From Verrucomicrobiota bacterium (GTDB lineage Bacteria; Verrucomicrobiota; Verrucomicrobiia; Limisphaerales; J093), in the NCBI GenBank assembly GCA_027493615.1, contig JAOSKK010000001.1, positions 301,629 to 365,628 of the forward strand: 64,000 nucleotides of DNA, read 5' to 3'. The position numbers and the translations under genes were made by a program. This document shows positions 40,037 to 49,490 of this stretch, one piece after another (position 1 is the stretch's first letter; every line of letters begins with the position of its first letter). The notes below the pieces were generated by a model. It saw only the letters and a list, made by a program, of their open reading frames with translations, was not told the origin of the DNA and made no database searches.

Positions 40037-41278
40037 CTAACCGGGCGTGAGGGTGCGTTGGGCGGGGTCGTAGCGTTGTCGCCGGCCCGTCTCAAGCGCC
40101 CGGGCGGCCATGACGGTGGCCACGGTGTGCTGGTGGCCGAACTGAATGTCGGCGTTCGGCCGTTCGCGGGTGCGGAGGCACGCGAGCCAGTTGTCCATGT
40201 GCGACTGGTCCGGTTCGGCGGGGACCGGTCCGGGCTGGAGTGGGGTGTTCCGGCCGCCTTCGGGGCCGAGGCGCCAGCGTTCGAGGTCGAGGGTCCCCAG
40301 GGTGCCGTGCAGGGTGAAGTGAACGCCGGTCGAGTTGCCCAAGCCCATGCCCCAGTCGAAGAGGAAACCCTCGGGATACTCGAGCAGCGCGTGAAACGTG
40401 TCGGTGGTGTCGCGTCCGTCCTTCCAGACGTACACGCCGCCGTGGGCAACGGCGCTGGTCGGGTAACGGGCGCCGGTGACCAGGTGCACGGCATCGGCAT
40501 AATGCGTCATCCAGAGCCCGGGCAGGCCGTTGGAGGTGTCGCGATAGAGCTGCCATTGGCGAAGGAGGCGGGCGTCAAAGGCACGCGGGAGCAGGTGCAG
40601 CAGGAACGCGTCCCAGTCCACGTCCGCGGCGTGACAGTCGCTCACGTCCCGCGCCCAACGGGGTTCGTGAAAGTACATGGCGGCCGAGACGCGGCTGAGC
40701 TGGCCAAGGACGCCGGAGGCCACGAGCTTCGCGGCGCCGCGGAAGCGGCCCTCGCTGCGGCGTTGGGTGCCCACCTGGACCACCCGTGCGCCGGCGCGCG
40801 CCAGGTCGAGGGCCTCGTTGGCGGAGGCCACGTCGATCGTCATGGGCTTCTCAATGTAGACGTCCTTGCCGGCGCGCAGGGCCGCCAGGAGGATCGGGCC
40901 GTGACTGAAGTCCGGCGTGGCGATGGTCACGGCGTCGATGTCCGGACGTCCCAGCAGTTCGTGGAAGCGGGTGTATTGGCGGGGCGTCTGGCCGGACTGA
41001 TTGGTCACGCGTGCGGCGGCCGCGGCGAGGTTCTTTTGCCAGACGTCACACACGGCGGTGACCTGGACGTTGCGGGCGTCGGCCAGCGACAGAATCTGGT
41101 TGAGGAGATCGGTGCCGCGACCGCCCACGCCGATGCAGCCGATGGCGAGGCGTTCGTTCGCGCCCGGTGCCCCGCGCAGGGATGCGGGAACCGCGGTCAG
41201 GAGCGCCGCCCCGGTGGTGGTGGTCTTCAGAAAGTCCCGACGAGCCATCGGGCGGGTTGTGATGGGACGCGTGTGCAT
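40037..41278 (-). CDS. Tat-exported Gfo/Idh/MocA oxidoreductase
   Basis: A 413-residue NAD(P)-linked oxidoreductase with a twin-arginine leader (MARRDFLKTTTTGAALL). The Rossmann motif LAIGCIGVGGRGTDLL is at about residues 44-59, VTAVCDVWQKNL is the next strand, DAVTIATPDFSHGPI follows and VYIEKPMTIDVAS carries the EKP motif. The C-terminal domain has LPGLWMTHYADAVHLV and WKDGRDTTDTFHALLEY. Substrates of exported members are usually sugars or inositols; none can be assigned here. Another in-frame ATG at 41248 begins exactly at the leader and could be the real start. Confidence 0.9.
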   Translation of the reverse strand: MHTRPITTRPMARRDFLKTTTTGAALLTAVPASLRGAPGANERLAIGCIGVGGRGTDLLNQILSLADARNVQVTAVCDVWQKNLAAAAARVTNQSGQTPRQYTRFHELLGRPDIDAVTIATPDFSHGPILLAALRAGKDVYIEKPMTIDVASANEALDLARAGARVVQVGTQRRSEGRFRGAAKLVASGVLGQLSRVSAAMYFHEPRWARDVSDCHAADVDWDAFLLHLLPRAFDARLLRQWQLYRDTSNGLPGLWMTHYADAVHLVTGARYPTSAVAHGGVYVWKDGRDTTDTFHALLEYPEGFLFDWGMGLGNSTGVHFTLHGTLGTLDLERWRLGPEGGRNTPLQPGPVPAEPDQSHMDNWLACLRTRERPNADIQFGHQHTVATVMAARALETGRRQRYDPAQRTLTPG

Positions 41279-41368
41279 GGCGGAAGCATGCGCGGGCTTT
41301 ACAGCAGAAGCAACCCGGGTGGCAATGAGAACACGGCCCCGGGCCAGACCGGTAGGCCCGGTGACGCG

Positions 41369-41935
41369 CTACCACCGGGCGCCTCGCCAGAAGCCCAGCA
41401 CCGAGAAGATGCCGGCCGGGAGATGGCCCGAAAGCCATTTACGGGCAACCCCGGCCTGGCGCTCAAACCAATCGAGTCCCCCGGTCACCTGATCCTCGAT
41501 CGCCGACCATTCGACACCGCCGATGCCCAGGTACTTGGCGGTGGCAATCAAGGCCGCGGCTCCCCCGGCGACCCAGAGGGCCGCGCGCAAGGATCGGCGC
41601 CACGCCCAACCAATCAGGAAACCGCCCACGTAACCCGCTCCCAACCGGAAGGGGAGTGGGGCGTCCTTGCCCACCAGCGGCACGCGGGCTGCCGGTGCCG
41701 GTGCCGGTGCCGGTGCGGACGGATTCTCGGCGAAACGGGTCAGGCCGGAGGCACTCGCACCCCCCGGCGGTGAGGGCGCCGGCGCCGGGGCGGGCGCGCG
41801 CCACCACAGGACGAGTCCAAAGGCCGCCGCGACAGCGGCGAGCAGGAAGGACGGGGCCCGCCACAGCGGCCGGCGACCCGGCCGGCGTGCGGGCGAAGTG
41901 GTCGGGACGGGGGAAGAGGGGTGAAGCTCAGACAT
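41369..41935 (-). CDS. FUN14-family membrane protein
   Basis: A 188-residue protein. The N-terminus has a basic Pro-rich tail and one membrane segment (SFLLAAVAAAFGLVLWW), then an Ala/Pro-rich linker encoded by a GGTGCC microsatellite (about 41692-41718). The C-terminal FUN14-type part begins FRLGAGYVGGFLIGWAWRR and has a second segment, ALWVAGGAAALIATAKYLGI, before a helix with VEWSAIEDQVTGGLDWF. Bacterial FUN14 proteins have no established function. The linker is low-complexity and may vary in length between strains. Confidence 0.75.
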   Translation of the reverse strand: MSELHPSSPVPTTSPARRPGRRPLWRAPSFLLAAVAAAFGLVLWWRAPAPAPAPSPPGGASASGLTRFAENPSAPAPAPAPAARVPLVGKDAPLPFRLGAGYVGGFLIGWAWRRSLRAALWVAGGAAALIATAKYLGIGGVEWSAIEDQVTGGLDWFERQAGVARKWLSGHLPAGIFSVLGFWRGARW

Positions 41936-42013
41936 GGGGGCGTCAACGGGCGGTGATCGGGTTGGTGGGGGCTTCGTGGTCCTGTGGGACGTGGTCCGGG
42001 GAGAATCGGGCCC

Positions 42014-43144
42014 TCAGAAGCGCTCGACGAGCTTGTCGATGAGGAACGTGCTTTCGCGCATGGCCTGTTCACAGAAAGGCCCGAACCAGCGGGCGATCCG
42101 CTCGAACTCGCGGTGGAAGGGCTCGGAGTCTCCCTGGTCCACGAGTTCGGAGTGTGCGGTGGAGGGAGGCGACGTACTCCTTGAGCAGCGCGCGCCGCTC
42201 GGCGGATGCGGTGATGATGCACCCGTAAAGGGCGGCGTCCTGCGCGAACATGCGTCCGACCATGCCGAGTTCGAGCCGGTAGATGGGGCTGCAGAATTCG
42301 AGCGTGCGACCGAGGTTGACCTGGCGTTCGGCCAGAAAGCGGCCGAAAGCGAACGTGGCAAAGTGACGCACGCCCTGCACCAGGTCCATGAGCTCATCGT
42401 GCTCCGCGGCCGGCAAGGTGAGCACGATGTTGCCCCAGGCCACGAGTTGGTCGATCAGCCACTGGCCGGCGGCGGGGTCGCGGCCCGGTGTGGCCACGAC
42501 AATCTGCTGGTCCATGCTCGAGGCCGAGGGACCGAAGAGCGGATGCAGACCCAGGACGGGCCCGGGATGCGCGGCGAGCATGGCCGCCACGGGTTCGCGC
42601 TTGATGCTGGTCAGATCCGCCAGCAGGCAGTGCGCGGGCAGGTGCGGACTGAGCTGCCGGATCACCTCCAGGGTGGCATGGATGGGCACGCTGACGATGG
42701 CCAGGTCCACGTCACGACACAGGGCGTCGGCGGCGGGCCAGTCGTCTTGATCGAGGATGCGGACGTGGTAGGCAGCCTCGGTGAACCAGCGCGCCAGGTA
42801 CTGACCCATGGCGCCCGGCCGCCCACCAGCAGCACGGCGGCGCCGGGACGCACGCCGGCCTGGGCCACATGGGCGGTCTGGCGCATGCGGGATTGGCGGA
42901 GGATGCAGCGATAGAGTTCCTCGACGTGATCCGGGTCGAGGCCGGCCTCGCGGGCCTGTTCGCGCCGACGGGAGATGAGGTTCTCCTCCCGCGCCGGGTG
43001 ATAGATGGGCAAGCCCTGTTCCTTCTTGAGCGCCACGACCTGCTTGACCTTCTCGAGGCGGCGCGCCAGCAGGGTCACAATCTCCTCGTCCAGACGGTCG
43101 ATCGCGTCGCGCAACGCCGCCAATCCCGCGGGGTCAGTCCTCAT
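42014..43144 (-). CDS. tyrA: Chorismate mutase / prephenate dehydrogenase (tyrosine biosynthesis)
   Basis: Bifunctional enzyme of the shikimate branch to tyrosine. An N-terminal AroQ-type chorismate mutase shows LRDAIDRLDEEIVTLLARRL and PIYHPAREENLI, with catalytic Arg/Lys/Glu in place. The dehydrogenase begins with VLLVGGRGAMGQYLARWF (nucleotide-binding GxGxxG) once one G is added at about 42810; DLAIVSVPIHATLEVI and LLADLTSIKREPVAAM follow, then HPLFGPSASSM. A second break near 42155 is repaired to give ELVDQGDSEPFHREFERIAR. The domain order matches enteric TyrA. Its start overlaps the stop of the upstream gene by 11 bases. The essential pathway argues for sequence error rather than decay. 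Confidence 0.9.
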
Positions 43145-45326
43145 CCTCCACCCTCCTCTCCGGTTTGCTCGCGGGCCCTTCGACCTCCAGCGAGGGCCAG
43201 ATCCAGACCAGGGTCTCGGCAGCCGCCAGGGCTTCGGCCGGCGTGGCAAACCGCGCCGCGGCCCCGGCGAAAAGCCGTTCCCGTCCGCTCGCCCACGCCC
43301 GGAACTCCGGACGCACCACGAAGACGAACGTGCCCTCGGCGTCCTGCGCCAAGCCGAGCAACCCCGGGCCGTGAAACTCGTCCGGATCGGCGGCCGCCGA
43401 GATCTGCAGCTCGCAGCGTTGCACGCCGAACTCCACCCGCCGTCCCTGATTCGCATACACCAGGAGCACCCGCCCGTTGCCCAGGTGCGCCAGGTAGAAA
43501 CCGGCGAAGTCCGGCGCGCGCAGATCCTGCATTGCCTCGATGATCTGGCCGGTGAAGGCCAGCACCTCGAACCGCCGGTCGATAAAGGCCGGCGGCAGGC
43601 TCAATCGCACGTCTTGCACCTCCAGGCCCGAGCGCTCCGCCACGGTCCGAAACACCTGCTCCAACGTCGTTGCCGGGTCCGCGACCGGAAAGACCCCGGC
43701 CCCACCGGCGTCTCCGGTGGCACCCTCGGTCGTGGCCGGCGCCTGGGGAACGGGGTATACCTCCTCGCGGGCCGCAGGCGGCGGTGCTGCCGGCATCGGC
43801 GGGAGGGGCGTGGCTGCGGGCGATGCGGCGACGGGAGGTGCTGCAGCCGCAGGGGCAGGCGGCACAGCGGGAAGGGGAGCCGGGGGCGATCCGACCGACG
43901 GCGGCGGGGATGAAGGCCGGACGTCTGCGCCACGGATTCCTGCCAGGCCCACTGCACCCGGTGGGGCCGCCCCGCCAGGTTCAGGGAGGGGTTCGGCTGA
44001 GGGCGGGGGGCCGGGCAGTGGAGGTCGAAGGGCCGCGGTGAGCATCTGGCTGGCGCGAGCCAGGTCCTCCTCGGGGCTTTGGGGATTCACGACGAGTTTC
44101 TCCGCTTTGTGGGTCGCCTGATTGAGCACCATGAGGGTCTGATGATCCAGGGCGAGGGTGACGTCGAGGTGCGGCTGGAACAACCCGCGACGCTGCAGTT
44201 CGGCGACGTTGTGATGGGTCAAGGCGCAGCCCTCGACGACCTCGCCCTGCCGGGTCACCGCCTCAAGCCAGAGCGACACACGATTCTGGGGGTTACGACC
44301 CACGCGAAGCGCCACCACCTCCGCGAAGCGCGCCGTCGGAGCCGGCGCCGCGGTCGGCACGGGGCCAGCGCCGCGGCGGAGGAGCGGATGGTTGAGGAAT
44401 TCCTTGAGCTGGGCGGCCGTCGCACGGAGATAGTCAAAATCGGGCAGTTCGGGAACCCGTTCCTCGCCGCCATCGGGTCGACGCCGGCGCACGAAGAGCA
44501 GCGGGGGCACGAGGCGCAGCAGCATGCCGGGCTTGAGCAGGTTGGACTTGGCCGGGTCCTGGAGGATGTCGAGCTTCTCCTGGTCGAGATGCCCCTTGAC
44601 CTCGAAGCGGGCGCCGGCGTGCGTGACGACGAAGCGGAGGTCGAAGCCGGAGGGGGAAGCCGGGTTTTCGCGGACCTCGATGGGGGTTTCGCTGCTGTCG
44701 GCGAGCCGGGGGCGTAGCGGGCGTTGAGGGGCGGCCTCGAGTTCGCGGGCGCCGGCTTCGCTGCATTCGAAGCGCGCTCCGTCGATCTCGACGTGGCGCT
44801 GGAGCGGATCGACGTGGAACTGGGCGGGCGGGAGCATGAGCCCGTTGTGGATCAGAGACGGGAGCCCGCGCAGGCTCGTGCTGGTGTGTTCCTCGCCGGC
44901 GTGACAATCGATGGCGAGGTGTCCGAAGCGGTCGAGTTTGACGCGGAACACCACGTGGTCGGCGACGGGGGATGCGGGGGTGGGGGCGACGGCGGCCGGT
45001 TGGCTGGGAACGGTGCGGGCGGGCGCGGGGAGGTCGTGGTGCTTGTTGATCTCAGTCTCCAGGCGGCGGGTGGCGTCCGGGGCGTCGAGGCTGAGTTTCT
45101 CGCCGTTGATCTCGACCGTGCCGTCGGCGTGGACGTGGAAGGACTGGGGCTGCTCGATGAGGCCGCGGGTGACCCATTTGTAGGTATCGGCCTTGATCCA
45201 GGGCAGGCCCGGATCGAGGGAGACGGTCTCGCGGCCGAGGGTAAGCGTGAACCGGCGCGGTTTTCCTTCGGAGTCGCGCTGGATGCCGGCGGTCACCTGG
45301 CCGGCCGATGCAGTCCGGGTCGGCAT
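43134..45326 (-). CDS. Unrecognised large cytoplasmic protein with diverged internal repeats
   Basis: About 730 residues with no family I can name. Four repeat-like units of about 75-95 residues occur: FTLTLGRETVSLDPGLPW..., VVFRVKLDRFGHLAIDCHAG, FDLRFVVTHAGARFEV and VVALRVGRNPQNRVSLWLEA. Each is a strand-rich opening, then a helix-containing part ending with a phrase like FHVHADGTVEING or FHVDPLQRHVEIDG. A Pro/Ala-rich linker (about 43700-44030) precedes a C-terminal domain with LEQVFRTVAERSGLEVQDV, FAGFYLAHLGNGRVLLVYA and FVFVVRPEFRAW. No signal peptide is seen. The start is taken at 45326, since the frame open to 45560 is low-complexity and lies in the rpsA promoter area. tyrA overlaps its stop. 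Confidence 0.6.
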   Translation of the reverse strand: MPTRTASAGQVTAGIQRDSEGKPRRFTLTLGRETVSLDPGLPWIKADTYKWVTRGLIEQPQSFHVHADGTVEINGEKLSLDAPDATRRLETEINKHHDLPAPARTVPSQPAAVAPTPASPVADHVVFRVKLDRFGHLAIDCHAGEEHTSTSLRGLPSLIHNGLMLPPAQFHVDPLQRHVEIDGARFECSEAGARELEAAPQRPLRPRLADSSETPIEVRENPASPSGFDLRFVVTHAGARFEVKGHLDQEKLDILQDPAKSNLLKPGMLLRLVPPLLFVRRRRPDGGEERVPELPDFDYLRATAAQLKEFLNHPLLRRGAGPVPTAAPAPTARFAEVVALRVGRNPQNRVSLWLEAVTRQGEVVEGCALTHHNVAELQRRGLFQPHLDVTLALDHQTLMVLNQATHKAEKLVVNPQSPEEDLARASQMLTAALRPPLPGPPPSAEPLPEPGGAAPPGAVGLAGIRGADVRPSSPPPSVGSPPAPLPAVPPAPAAAAPPVAASPAATPLPPMPAAPPPAAREEVYPVPQAPATTEGATGDAGGAGVFPVADPATTLEQVFRTVAERSGLEVQDVRLSLPPAFIDRRFEVLAFTGQIIEAMQDLRAPDFAGFYLAHLGNGRVLLVYANQGRRVEFGVQRCELQISAAADPDEFHGPGLLGLAQDAEGTFVFVVRPEFRAWASGRERLFAGAAARFATPAEALAAAETLVWIWPSLEVEGPASKPERRVEDED

Positions 45327-45622
45327 GGCACCCAAGGGTTTTACGCTCAGGAAGGGGATCCGGCCAAGGTTTTCCTTGGGCGGGCGGACGAGCGGCGAGG
45401 ACGGCTGAGAAACCGCTTGCCTCGCGGGGGTTTCGGCGTAGGGTGCGCGGCTGCCTGGGCCCCCATGTGTGTGGCGGCCCGTTGAGGCTGAGAAACGAAC
45501 AGTCAACCCGTACCTAACCTCAACCTCCGTTGCCGTTGCAACGCTCGGTTCGTTAGGCAATGGAGTCTTCGCCGGGGCCTTCGCCTGACCAAGTCTCCCG
45601 CAGGATCCGTCCCAATCGAAGT

Positions 45623-47304
45623 ATGCTGACCATGGAAGAGGCCCTGAAGCAGACCGCGCAGCGGTTTGTGCCCGGGGAAATCGTAAAAGGCACCGTCATC
45701 GAAGTTCGTCCCCGGGAGGTCCTGGTGGACATTGGCTACAAGAGCGAAGGGGCTTCTCTCCGCGCGGGCAGTTCGAGGACCTGCCGGACCTCAAGGCCGG
45801 CGATCAGGTGGATGTGATGATCGAGCGCCTCGAAGACCGCGAGGGCATGGTCGTCCTGTCCCGGGAGAAGGCCGAGTTCAAGAAGAACTGGGAGCGGATC
45901 CTGAGCATCTGCAACGAAGGCGGCACCATCGAAGGCAAGGTCAAGGCCATGGTCAAGGGCGGCCTGATCGTGAACATCGGCGTCGAGGCGTTTCTGCCGG
46001 CGTCCCAGGTGGACATCACCCCGCCGCGCAACCTCCAGTCCTTCGTCGGCAACAGCTACCGGTTCAAAGTCGTCAAGCTGAACCAGGAACGGCAGAACAT
46101 CGTGCTCTCCCGGCGCGAGCTCATCGAGCAGGAACGCCAGGAACGCCGCAACAAGCTGCTCACCGAACTGGTGCCGGGCGACGTCATCAAGGGCACCGTC
46201 AAGAACCTCACCGATTTTGGTGCGTTCATCGATCTGAACGGGCTCGACGGTCTCCTGCACATCACCGACATGAGCTGGGGCCGCATGAATCATCCCAGCG
46301 AACTCCTCCGCGTGGGGCAGGAGCTCGACGTCGTCGTGCTCGATGTCAACCGCGAGAAGGAACGCGTCAGCCTGGGCCTCAAGCAGAAGAGCGCCAACCC
46401 GTGGGACAAGATCGAGGAGAAATTCCCCGTGGGCACGAAGATCAAGGGCAAGGTTGTCAACCTGGTGCCCTACGGCGCGTTCGTGGAACTGGAGCCCGGC
46501 GTCGAAGGCCTCGTCCACGTCACCGAGCTCTCCTGGACCAAGCGCATCGCCAAGGCCAGCGATGTCCTCAAGCAGGGGCAGGAGGTCGAGGCGGTCGTGC
46601 TCGGCATCAACCGCGAGGAGCAGAAGATCTCGCTCGGCACGCGCCAGCTCGAGCTCAACCCGTGGGAGCAGGCCCGCGACAAGTACCTCGTCGGCACGCA
46701 CGTCAAGGGCAAGGTGCGCAACCTCACCAGCTACGGCGCCTTCATCGAACTCGAAGACGGTCTGGACGGCATGGTTCACGTCTCGGACCTGTCCTGGACC
46801 CGCAAGATCAATCATCCGTCCGAGGTGCTCAAGAAGGGCGACGAGGTCGAGGCCGTCGTGCAGGAGGTGGACACGGTCAACCAGCGCATTTCGCTCAGCG
46901 TGAAACACCTGGTGGAAGATCCGTGGGAACACATCGACAAGTACTACCGCGTCGGCGACCTGGTCACCGGCAAGGTCACCAAGCTGGCCAGCTTCGGCGC
47001 CTTCATCGGCCTCCAAAACGAGATCGATGGGCTCGTCCACATCTCGCAGGTGAGCGAGGAGCGCGTCGAGAAGATCAAGAGCGTGCTCAGCGTGGGCCAG
47101 GAGGTCACCGCCCGCGTCATCAAGATCGACCGGGGCGAACGTCGCATCGGCCTTTCCATCAAGGCCGCCAACTACTCGAACGAGCAGCTCAAGGCCGAGC
47201 AGGCCCTGCTTGACCAGCTCAAGCCGGGCGAGGATCTCGTGGCGCTCCAGCACGCCTTCGACGCCGCCGAGGAGATCGTCAAGGGCAGCGACGACGGCCG
47301 CTAA
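45623..47304 (+). CDS. rpsA: 30S ribosomal protein S1
   Basis: Six S1 (OB-fold) repeats binding mRNA on the small subunit. The first begins FVPGEIVKGTVIEVRPREVL, the second GGTIEGKVKAMVKGGLIV; repeats 3-6 follow the canonical pattern, e.g. IKGTVKNLTDFGAFIDL, IKGKVVNLVPYGAFVEL, VKGKVRNLTSYGAFIEL and VTGKVTKLASFGAFIGL, each ending in ..RISLGLK-like strands. About 560 residues in total. The frame breaks near 45750: adding one G to the GGGG run reads YKSEGGFSPRGQFEDLPDL and rejoins. The start is ATG 45623; 45632 (MEEALK) is equally likely. A strong terminator follows at 47353. Confidence 0.95.
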
Positions 47305-47352
47305 TCACGCCCCCGCCGGCGGCGCTCCCGCTGGCCACGTCTCGATTCCACG

Positions 47353-47386
47353 ACGGGCGGACCTCCCGGGGTCCGCCCGTTCTGCT
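47353..47386 (+). terminator. Rho-independent terminator after rpsA
   Basis: An 11-base perfect stem ACGGGCGGACC (47353-47363) / GGTCCGCCCGT (47370-47380) with a six-base loop, followed by TCTGCT. It lies 49 bases after the rpsA stop. The T run is weak. Confidence 0.75.
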
Positions 47387-47450
47387 ATCCGGGCCGCGCG
47401 CGTCAGGCACTTCTTCGTACCTCAATGCTCTCCTCAGCGTCCCTGCGGGA

Positions 47451-48317
47451 TCAGGAGGCGTCCGTCTCCGCCAGGCCCCGGCGGTACGCGGGATTCGGCT
47501 GGCAAAGTCCGCCCAGCGCTTCCCGCAACGGGTCGGCGGTGGCGGCGCAAAACCCCAGGTGAGCATGGCGGCGCCAGCCTTCGGCGAAGCGGAATCGCCT
47601 GGACATGCGCCCCACGACCCGCGCCATGTCGTCCATGGCGTCGAGGTAGGAATCCATGCCTTGGGTCGCGTCGAGCCAGGCCTTCTGGCTCTCATGCGCG
47701 GCCAGCGCCTGACGCTTCGCGGCCTGTACCGAGGTCGTGTTCACGAAGCTCTCCGGGAGGACGGGCCGGCCCAGACCATCGCACAGGCCGTGGGGCAAGG
47801 CATGGTACACCGTGCACTCCCCGCTCACGGCCGGCCGCGCCGGTAGCGTGCGATAGTTCGGCATCCCGCGGACAAACGCCGCGGTCACGGCCACCCGGCT
47901 CGCGTTCATGTGGTCTTCCATGTAGTCCTGCGGCGAATGCGTGAGCACGATCGAGGGTCGCACCTCGCGCACCAACGCTGCCACGCGCCGCAGCAACCGG
48001 TCTTCGTAGAAGATCTCCGCGTCATCCACCAGCGGCGGGTGCCACTGCGCCCCCAGACGCCTGGCTGCCTCCCGGGCTTCGCCGCGTCGGACCCGCCGCG
48101 TCCGGGCCGGACTGAAGACGTGGCTGCCGCAATTCCCGGTGGCGAGGTTCGCGTAATGCAGCTCCCAGCCGGCGTCGCCGAGCAGCAGCAGCGTGCCTGC
48201 CATCAGGAACTCGATGTCATCCGGATGCGCCGCGACGGCGAGCACCACCCGGCGCGGCTCAGCGGCAGGGTTCGTGTTTCGGACTTTCTTTTTCACATCA
48301 CTTCTCCGGCTCGACAT
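47451..48317 (-). CDS. PIG-L family deacetylase (LmbE-like)
   Basis: A zinc-dependent N-acetylglucosaminyl deacetylase-type enzyme of about 288 residues. The metal motif AHPDD is at residues 30-34, with the second site in LTHSPQDYMEDHMNAS (His/Asp, about 121-136), and TGNCGSHVFSPARTR after the first strand. Members remove acetyl groups from sugars such as GlcNAc-inositol or bacillithiol precursors; this one may act on a sugar or on a nucleotide-linked sugar. The start is ATG 48317, 10 bases from the argF stop, so the two are probably one transcript. The frame open upstream lies within argF and is ignored. Confidence 0.88.
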   Translation of the reverse strand: MSSRRSDVKKKVRNTNPAAEPRRVVLAVAAHPDDIEFLMAGTLLLLGDAGWELHYANLATGNCGSHVFSPARTRRVRRGEAREAARRLGAQWHPPLVDDAEIFYEDRLLRRVAALVREVRPSIVLTHSPQDYMEDHMNASRVAVTAAFVRGMPNYRTLPARPAVSGECTVYHALPHGLCDGLGRPVLPESFVNTTSVQAAKRQALAAHESQKAWLDATQGMDSYLDAMDDMARVVGRMSRRFRFAEGWRRHAHLGFCAATADPLREALGGLCQPNPAYRRGLAETDAS

Positions 48318-48327
48318 CTCTGCCGGG

Positions 48328-49287
48328 TCACGCCGGGGTTGCTTCGGCGCCGGCCCCTCCGCCTCGCGCCCCGCGCGACGCGGGTTCCACCTGGCGCTCG
48401 ACAAGCCAGTCCAGGATGGCCTTTTGGGTGTGCAAGCGGTTTTCGGCCTGGCGAAAGATCGTGTCCGCGTGCGCCTCGAACGTGGCTTCCTCGATCTCCT
48501 TGTCGCGGTAAGCGGGCAGGCAATGCATCACGAGCGCTCCGGGTTGGGCGAGCCGGACCAACCGCTCGTTGAGCTGATAGGGCGCCAGGGCCCGGAGGCG
48601 TTGCGCCTGTTCGGCCTCCTTTCCCATCGACACCCAGACGTCGGTGTAAAGCAAGTCCGCGCCCGCCGCGGCTGCCGCCGGGTCCGCGGTGATCGTCACC
48701 CGTCCCCCGGCGCGCCGCACCGTCTCGGGGTCGGGCTGGAATCCGGCGGGGGCGGCGATGCGCAGTTGGAAGTCGAGTTTGGCAGCAGCGAACAGCCACG
48801 ACGCCGCCACGTTGCACGCGCCGTCACCGAGGAAGGCCACCACGCGGCCGGCCAACGAGCCCTGTTGCTCGCGGTACGTGAAGAGGTCGGTGAGGATCTG
48901 GCACGGATGCTCCTCGTCGGTCAGCGCGTTGATGGTCGGGATCCCGCTGTAGGCCGCGAAATCCTCGACGTCCTGCTGGGCGTAGGTGCGGATCACCGCC
49001 CCGTGCACCATGCGGCCGAGCACACGCGCGGTGTCCTTGATGGGCTCCCCGCGGCCGAGCTGGATGTCACTTGCATTGAGGAACAGCGGTCGCCCGCCCA
49101 GCTCATGGATGCCCACCTCGAACGAGACGCGGGTGCGCGTCGAGGATTTCGCGAAGATCATCGCCCAAGTCTGACCGCGCAGGGGCTGCGGGTGCGACGG
49201 CCGTTTCGCTTTGAAGGCGGCCACCCGCCCGAGCACGTCCTCGATCTCGTCGGGCGTCAGTTGCTCCACACTTAACAGGTGTCTCAT
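48328..49287 (-). CDS. argF: Ornithine carbamoyltransferase
   Basis: Makes citrulline from ornithine and carbamoyl phosphate in arginine synthesis. 319 residues. The carbamoyl-phosphate loop SSTRTRVSFE is at about residues 48-57, HPCQILTDLFTY carries the HPxQ motif, FLGDGACNVAASW binds near the ornithine site, DVWVSMGKEAE is the SMG loop, and HCLPAYRDKEI is the ornithine-carbamoyl signature. All catalytic residues are present. Start ATG 49287. The C-terminus has an Ala/Gly-rich extension (GARGGGAGAEA). The PIG-L gene follows after 10 bases. Confidence 0.95.
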   Translation of the reverse strand: MRHLLSVEQLTPDEIEDVLGRVAAFKAKRPSHPQPLRGQTWAMIFAKSSTRTRVSFEVGIHELGGRPLFLNASDIQLGRGEPIKDTARVLGRMVHGAVIRTYAQQDVEDFAAYSGIPTINALTDEEHPCQILTDLFTYREQQGSLAGRVVAFLGDGACNVAASWLFAAAKLDFQLRIAAPAGFQPDPETVRRAGGRVTITADPAAAAAGADLLYTDVWVSMGKEAEQAQRLRALAPYQLNERLVRLAQPGALVMHCLPAYRDKEIEEATFEAHADTIFRQAENRLHTQKAILDWLVERQVEPASRGARGGGAGAEATPA

Positions 49288-49490
49288 GGTCCACGAAATA
49301 CCCCACCCCGCCAGTGTGCCGGGTGGGAAAAGGCGAGGATATACGCCCTCGACCGGCCCTTTGTCCACCAAGATCCCGTCACGATCTGATGGCGATCGCG
49401 TCGGTCCCCCGGGGCGGGGCCCGTTGCGGCTTGCGGCTGACGCGCCGCTTAAGAGTTCCCATTTCTCGGCGGGCGGGTACCTTTTCCGCC

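Noticed and set aside
41691..41720. GGTGCC microsatellite as a phase-variable switch
   Set aside because: Units are six bases, so changes keep the frame; it only encodes a Pro/Ala linker.
45736..47253. A 505-codon open frame on the minus strand opposite rpsA
   Set aside because: The plus strand encodes six clear S1 domains; the opposite frame is an antisense shadow typical of high-GC sequence and matches nothing.
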